DNA of 35,329 bases, taken from Muribaculaceae bacterium (lineage in GTDB: Bacteria; Bacteroidota; Bacteroidia; Bacteroidales; Muribaculaceae). Every line of letters starts with the position of its first letter. Within the stretch, counting starts at the first letter, position 1. The stretch spans positions 1-35,329 of the forward strand of contig JAFOXR010000067.1 of the NCBI GenBank assembly GCA_017391675.1, read 5' to 3'. The notes below the pieces were generated by a model. It worked only from the letters and a program-made list of their open reading frames with translations, ran no database searches and had not been told where the DNA came from. Shown piece after piece: positions 31,288 through 35,329 of the stretch. The position numbers and the translations under genes were made by a program.

Positions 31288-34017
31288 TTATTTCACATAC
31301 TTAATTGTGCGAACTTCATTATCAAGCACAACCTTGATAATATACATTCCGTTAGCCAAGCCTTCCAATGAAATTTCTTCGCTTGAAGCCTGACCGGCAT
31401 ATAGAGATTCTTCGCTACCTAGCATTGATACCGCCGAAACTTTTATTGATGTTTCCTTATCGGCATTGATAACAACCTTGTTACCAACCAATTTAACATC
31501 TGCTGCTACAGCCACATTATCAATTGCACTTGTCTTAGAAGAATATACAAACGAAACCACATTACAATAATCTGTGCTCACCGACTTACCTTCACCGTCT
31601 TTATAAGTTACACGAGCCTTCACATAGTAAGTCTTACCATCTTCCAAAGGAGTTTTCTTCGTTGTAAATGTAATATCGGCAGCAGGAATTGCAAACACAA
31701 AATCCTTAAGTACCTTTCTACATCTTGTAGTACCTGCAAAGTCGGTTGTACTATCAATCAACACTTCCACTTGTTCTACACCTTCTTGTGGCGTAACCAA
31801 AAGCGAGTTGTTTGACCACAATGTTCCACCATTTGTTGGATACTTGATAGTAGGCACTACACAAGTCATAGCCTTAGTGGTGAACGACACAATAGGTGAT
31901 AAATTACCATTGTAGCTCAAGCGTGCATAATAAGTAGCTTGTTGTTTAAGCGTACACATTGGTGTTTGATAACTACCCGAGCTGGAATTTACAGTCATCA
32001 CAATATCAGTAAACTTTTCATCACTTGCCACAATCAAAGTTGCCGAGCCCTTAGATACAGGCACATTCCACTTGAAGTTTACCTTTGGATCCAGACCTGT
32101 TGCGCCCTGTGCAGGGAACGACAATACCGGCAATTCGTATGTCAGTGTTCTAACATCAGAAACACCATCATTTTTGCCATCTGCAATTGCGCGTACACGC
32201 CAATAAGTAGTTTTATTCTTATCTATTGCCTTATAGACTTTATCCGACGATAATGTAGTACCGGTAGTTTGAACTGTTTTAAGAATATTGGTGAATTTTG
32301 AATCAGCAGCTACATCTACTGCATACATCTTAGCACCTGAAACTGCATTCCACTTGAAACTAAATGTCTTGTCTAGTTTTGCTCCGGTTGCAGGGTAAGT
32401 AACAGCCGGTGCACTTGCAGCCGATGTGTAGCTCTTCTTATAGATAGCTGCGTCCCATTCGTTACCGAAACGGTCATATACACACACAGCAAAATTATAT
32501 CCCACACGGAATTCTTCAGGCACAGTATAACTATTGTTATATGTGAATGTCACTAAATATTTCAAATCCTTATTAAAGTTTGCAACATCAAGACCGGTTG
32601 GAATAGCATACACTGTGTAACGCTTGTTCTTTGTTGCCGACATTGCGGTCCATGTCAAATTTGTACCATCAAAGTTTAAGCCACTCACTTTACCCGGATT
32701 TGTTGTAGTTTTCCAAGTCATGGCTGGAGGTAATGCAGGCAATTGATATAATGAGTTCTTCAGGTTGCTCGCTAATGTTGTTGTACCGGTTATTCCATAC
32801 AATGATTTAGAAGAGAAGAAAATTGAACCAAATGACCCATTAAGAGAACTTGTGCGGTTCAACATTATTTGGTCTTCTACTTCACCAAAAGTACTACAAG
32901 AACCTGTTGATAATCTTTGAGTGCTATGAACTACTTCACTATATATAGGAAGCATTCCGGCACCATCTGTTGACGAAACATAAGATATATCTTGCGACAC
33001 AAACAAGTGACGACCAAACTTATTGGCTATAGTACCCCACCAAGGCACCATCTTACCATAATCGGCTGTATTATATCCTATTGCCCAATATACCTGAGGG
33101 GAAATATAGTCAATAATTCCATCTTTCAACCAACCCATAATATCAATATATTGGCTATCGTAGCAATTTTCAGAACCTGATGGACATGGATCAATACCAT
33201 ACTTATCAGCTAAAGCCTTTGTATTGAAAGTTCCACCTGGAGGTGCTTGACCGAAACGGATCCAAGGTTTAACTTCTTGGAACATTTTATAAAGTTTTGA
33301 CATCAAGTTGTGCACATTAGCACGACGCCAGTCTTCTTGCGACAATGTACCACCACTATTTTTATAAGCGTTATAGTCAGCCAAGTCTTTATCTAAAGCA
33401 GCACGATTATAATAGTAGTCATCGAAAAGCATACCATCGATATCATACTTTTCTGTGATTTCTTTACAGATTTTCACGATGTGATCTTGAACTTCTGCCT
33501 TACTTGGATTAAGGATACTATAACCATCAGGGTTCTTTATCAACCAACCCTTTTCATAGTATCCGGTAGCATCACCTGCACCGGTACTACTAGAACTTGT
33601 GTTAAAACGATACGGATTCACCCATGCGTGGCATTCCATACCGCGCTTGTGACATTCATCAACCACAAATGCCAATGGGTCCCATGTTGGAGCCTTTCCA
33701 CGAGTACCGGTAAGATATTGTGACCAAGGTTCATAACTTGACTGATACATTGCATCACTCATACCGCGCACTTGGAAACACACTGCATTGAAATTGTTTA
33801 CTGCCAGTGAATCCAAGATTTTGACCATTTGTTCTTGTTGTTTTTTTGCATGAGTTGCTGTGTAGCCCTTAGTTGTAGGCCAATCAATACCCCATACTGT
33901 AGAAATCCATGTAGAACGGAATTCATTTTTTGGTGTTTTTAAGTTGGTTTCAGCATTCATAGTAAATACTGTCAGCGCCAACATCGCCACTAAAACACTT
34001 TTAATTTTTGATTTCAT
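31288..34017 (-). CDS. secreted GHL10-type glycoside hydrolase-like protein with C-terminal sorting domain
   Basis: A 909-residue exported protein, start at the ATG 34017 (a TTG upstream at 34026 is in frame, but the signal peptide starts at MKSKIKS). Residues about 30-400 match the GHL10/YngK family 10-like glycosylhydrolase: NEFRSTWISTVWGIDWP, CFQVRGMSDAMYQSSYEPWS, CHAWVNPYRFN, DGMLFDDYYYN and DYISPQVYWAIGY. Three or so fibronectin-III-like beta domains follow (VTYPATGAKLDKTFSFKW; LSFPAQGATGLDPKVNFKW; IKYPTNGGTLWSNN). The last 90 residues resemble a type IX secretion C-terminal domain (GLANGMYIIKVV). It lies 33 bases before the beta-propeller gene. Confidence 0.88.
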   Translation of the reverse strand: MKSKIKSVLVAMLALTVFTMNAETNLKTPKNEFRSTWISTVWGIDWPTTKGYTATHAKKQQEQMVKILDSLAVNNFNAVCFQVRGMSDAMYQSSYEPWSQYLTGTRGKAPTWDPLAFVVDECHKRGMECHAWVNPYRFNTSSSSTGAGDATGYYEKGWLIKNPDGYSILNPSKAEVQDHIVKICKEITEKYDIDGMLFDDYYYNRAALDKDLADYNAYKNSGGTLSQEDWRRANVHNLMSKLYKMFQEVKPWIRFGQAPPGGTFNTKALADKYGIDPCPSGSENCYDSQYIDIMGWLKDGIIDYISPQVYWAIGYNTADYGKMVPWWGTIANKFGRHLFVSQDISYVSSTDGAGMLPIYSEVVHSTQRLSTGSCSTFGEVEDQIMLNRTSSLNGSFGSIFFSSKSLYGITGTTTLASNLKNSLYQLPALPPAMTWKTTTNPGKVSGLNFDGTNLTWTAMSATKNKRYTVYAIPTGLDVANFNKDLKYLVTFTYNNSYTVPEEFRVGYNFAVCVYDRFGNEWDAAIYKKSYTSAASAPAVTYPATGAKLDKTFSFKWNAVSGAKMYAVDVAADSKFTNILKTVQTTGTTLSSDKVYKAIDKNKTTYWRVRAIADGKNDGVSDVRTLTYELPVLSFPAQGATGLDPKVNFKWNVPVSKGSATLIVASDEKFTDIVMTVNSSSGSYQTPMCTLKQQATYYARLSYNGNLSPIVSFTTKAMTCVVPTIKYPTNGGTLWSNNSLLVTPQEGVEQVEVLIDSTTDFAGTTRCRKVLKDFVFAIPAADITFTTKKTPLEDGKTYYVKARVTYKDGEGKSVSTDYCNVVSFVYSSKTSAIDNVAVAADVKLVGNKVVINADKETSIKVSAVSMLGSEESLYAGQASSEEISLEGLANGMYIIKVVLDNEVRTIKYVK

Positions 34018-34036
34018 TTCAAACAATTTATTATGA

Positions 34037-35329
34037 TTATTTTATTATTATTTTCTTAACAATGGATTCTCCATCGCCCTCGACTTTCACATAATACATA
34101 CCTGAAGATAATTCAGGAGCAACCACAGCACTACCACCATTAACCTCTAGCGTCTTATTATAAAGCATTGAACCTGAAACATTATATATACCCACATTCA
34201 CAGTATCAATACCTACCGCACTCACCATGAAACGACCATCGATAACAGGATTCGGATATACGGCTATTTTAAATTCACTTTGAATGGCTTCGTCCACGCC
34301 GCTGCTGTTATTTATATATTCTGCCCACATTTGCAGATTTATTGTATTCTCACCCTTTGTATAAGTATTCTTAAATGGGAAGAATGATATTTTCTTCAAA
34401 ATAATAGGATATATTCCCAATTCATTTACATCACCAATAAGTGGCAATATATCGATTGTATGACGAGTATCGGCAGCAAATCGGCCCTTTTCGGGGATTT
34501 TCACAATATGTTCCTCGGTATCATTTATTGTCAGATTTGAGCGAACATCTATTTCCACTTTTTGTAGAATTGTAGTTGTTGTAAAATCAAGATATAAATG
34601 GTCGGGCAGGCTGTAGAACACTACATCTTTCGCCATAGAGAAGCTAGCGTTTGTAGTGCCTTCATAACCAAATTTTATCACACCATCGGCACTCAATGTG
34701 GCATCTGATGCCAATTTTGTGCTTGTCATTGTCCAGCCATCATACGCCAAGAATGATTTCCATTCTTTAGCTATTTCCACTTTCACTGTAGTTTCGTCGC
34801 TGAAGTCGCCCAGAGAGGCTGTCACTGTAGTCATACCTTCCTTCAAGCCTTTCAACACGCCATTTTCTACCGAAACGATAGTTTCGTCACCCACTGTGTA
34901 TGTAAAGCGAGATGCGTTGCATACTTTTTGCTCACCGTCAAGCATAGACACTATTTCTATCGGATATTCGCGAGCATTATCGATAACTATTGACTTCAAT
35001 CTAAATTGTGCGCCTTCACCCTTAATGAATATAGGAGCAGTCACTTCCACACCATTATAGTGAGCAGTGATTGTACCGACACAAGCATTAGCTCCCACTT
35101 CAATTTCCTTACCATCGGCACTCGGAGCGCCCACATTTTCAGAGCAAGTATAAGTAATTTCCACATCTTCCGAAATCAATTCACCATATTTATTGTATCC
35201 AAGCACCTTAGGAGCATAGTTTGAATAAACAGATGCTTCGTGCTTATAATCCATAAATTTCAATTCTGAGATAACACCACGCCCTTCTTCTTGTGCAGTT
35301 GAAAAAATCATCATTCCATTTGCTACAGC
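34037..35329 (-). CDS. secreted protein, C-terminal part, probable phosphodiester glycosidase (NAGPA-like)
   Basis: The frame runs off the right edge, so the N-terminus is missing; about 430 residues are visible. The first visible block (VANGMMIFSTAQEEGRGV, then SNYAPKVLGYNKYGELI) is like the segment that follows the NAGPA/DUF2233 phosphodiester-glycosidase domain in Bacteroidetes proteins; this is from memory. A bacterial Ig-like (Big2-type) domain comes next (DETIVSVENGVLKGLKEGMT), then a discoidin/galactose-binding-like beta region, and a type A Por sorting domain (FKIAVYPNPVIDGRFMVSA .. SSGMYYVKVEGDGESIVKKI). It ends 19 bases before the GHL10-like gene start. Confidence 0.6.
   Translation of the reverse strand, partial: AVANGMMIFSTAQEEGRGVISELKFMDYKHEASVYSNYAPKVLGYNKYGELISEDVEITYTCSENVGAPSADGKEIEVGANACVGTITAHYNGVEVTAPIFIKGEGAQFRLKSIVIDNAREYPIEIVSMLDGEQKVCNASRFTYTVGDETIVSVENGVLKGLKEGMTTVTASLGDFSDETTVKVEIAKEWKSFLAYDGWTMTSTKLASDATLSADGVIKFGYEGTTNASFSMAKDVVFYSLPDHLYLDFTTTTILQKVEIDVRSNLTINDTEEHIVKIPEKGRFAADTRHTIDILPLIGDVNELGIYPIILKKISFFPFKNTYTKGENTINLQMWAEYINNSSGVDEAIQSEFKIAVYPNPVIDGRFMVSAVGIDTVNVGIYNVSGSMLYNKTLEVNGGSAVVAPELSSGMYYVKVEGDGESIVKKIIIK

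Noticed and set aside
34698-35060. Plus-strand ORF of 120 codons
   Set aside because: Antisense to the secreted protein carrying a clear Ig-like and sorting domain.

Overview
The window looks like chromosomal DNA from a member of the order Bacteroidales, possibly close to Muribaculaceae or Prevotellaceae. The evidence is repeated TAnnTTTG '-7' promoter boxes with TTTG about 19-20 nt upstream, few strong Shine-Dalgarno sequences, families typical of Bacteroidetes (DUF3467, NigD-like lipoprotein, DUF4250, DUF6249), and C-terminal domains of the type IX secretion (Por) type. Genus and species cannot be read from the sequence alone.

Layout. 1-3588 (minus): a LolD-like ABC ATPase, a NigD-like lipoprotein, a DUF3467 protein, cysS and an NlpE-like lipoprotein cut by the left edge. 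3792-6271 (plus): asnA, tRNA-Asp with its own promoter and terminator, a CrcB-type fluoride channel and a SlyD-type isomerase with a Cys/His-rich tail. 6324-11946 (plus): a short promoter-to-terminator RNA unit, then sufB-sufC-sufD-sufS and a translationally coupled unknown gene. 11937-14900 (minus): an ECF sigma factor with a membrane partner, and a periplasmic C26-amidotransferase/M19-dipeptidase fusion. 14973-15121: a second candidate RNA unit (minus). 15292-17278 (plus): DUF4250, miaA and a RecB/Cas4-like PD-(D/E)XK nuclease. 17310-19704: an AT-rich accessory patch (XRE regulator plus unknown gene, divergent membrane protein) ending at a tRNA-Ser whose 3' end is duplicated as a 19-bp direct repeat. 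19833-23282 (minus): a secreted protein with DnaJ-like CxxCxGxG motifs, tatD, a polyprenyl diphosphate synthase and two lipoproteins. 23326-23407 (minus): a second member of the RNA family seen upstream of suf. 23655-26490 (plus): rnz, then a DUF6249 membrane protein, an ECF sigma factor and a small membrane protein. 26630-35329 (minus): four secreted proteins in a row, namely an amidase-type protein, a beta-propeller-like protein, a GHL10 glycoside hydrolase-like protein and the C-terminal part of a probable phosphodiester glycosidase.

Themes. Much is housekeeping: Fe-S cluster assembly, tRNA charging, modification and 3' processing, asparagine and isoprenoid synthesis. The most interesting material is between or beside these genes. 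There are two roughly 70-nt RNA units sharing a 5' block and box spacing but not their terminator hairpins, a third unrelated RNA unit, and closely similar non-housekeeping promoter motifs in front of both ECF sigma operons. There is also a tightly spaced extracellular enzyme module, three of whose proteins carry C-terminal sorting-like domains. No CRISPR array, insertion sequence, integrase or complete prophage was seen.
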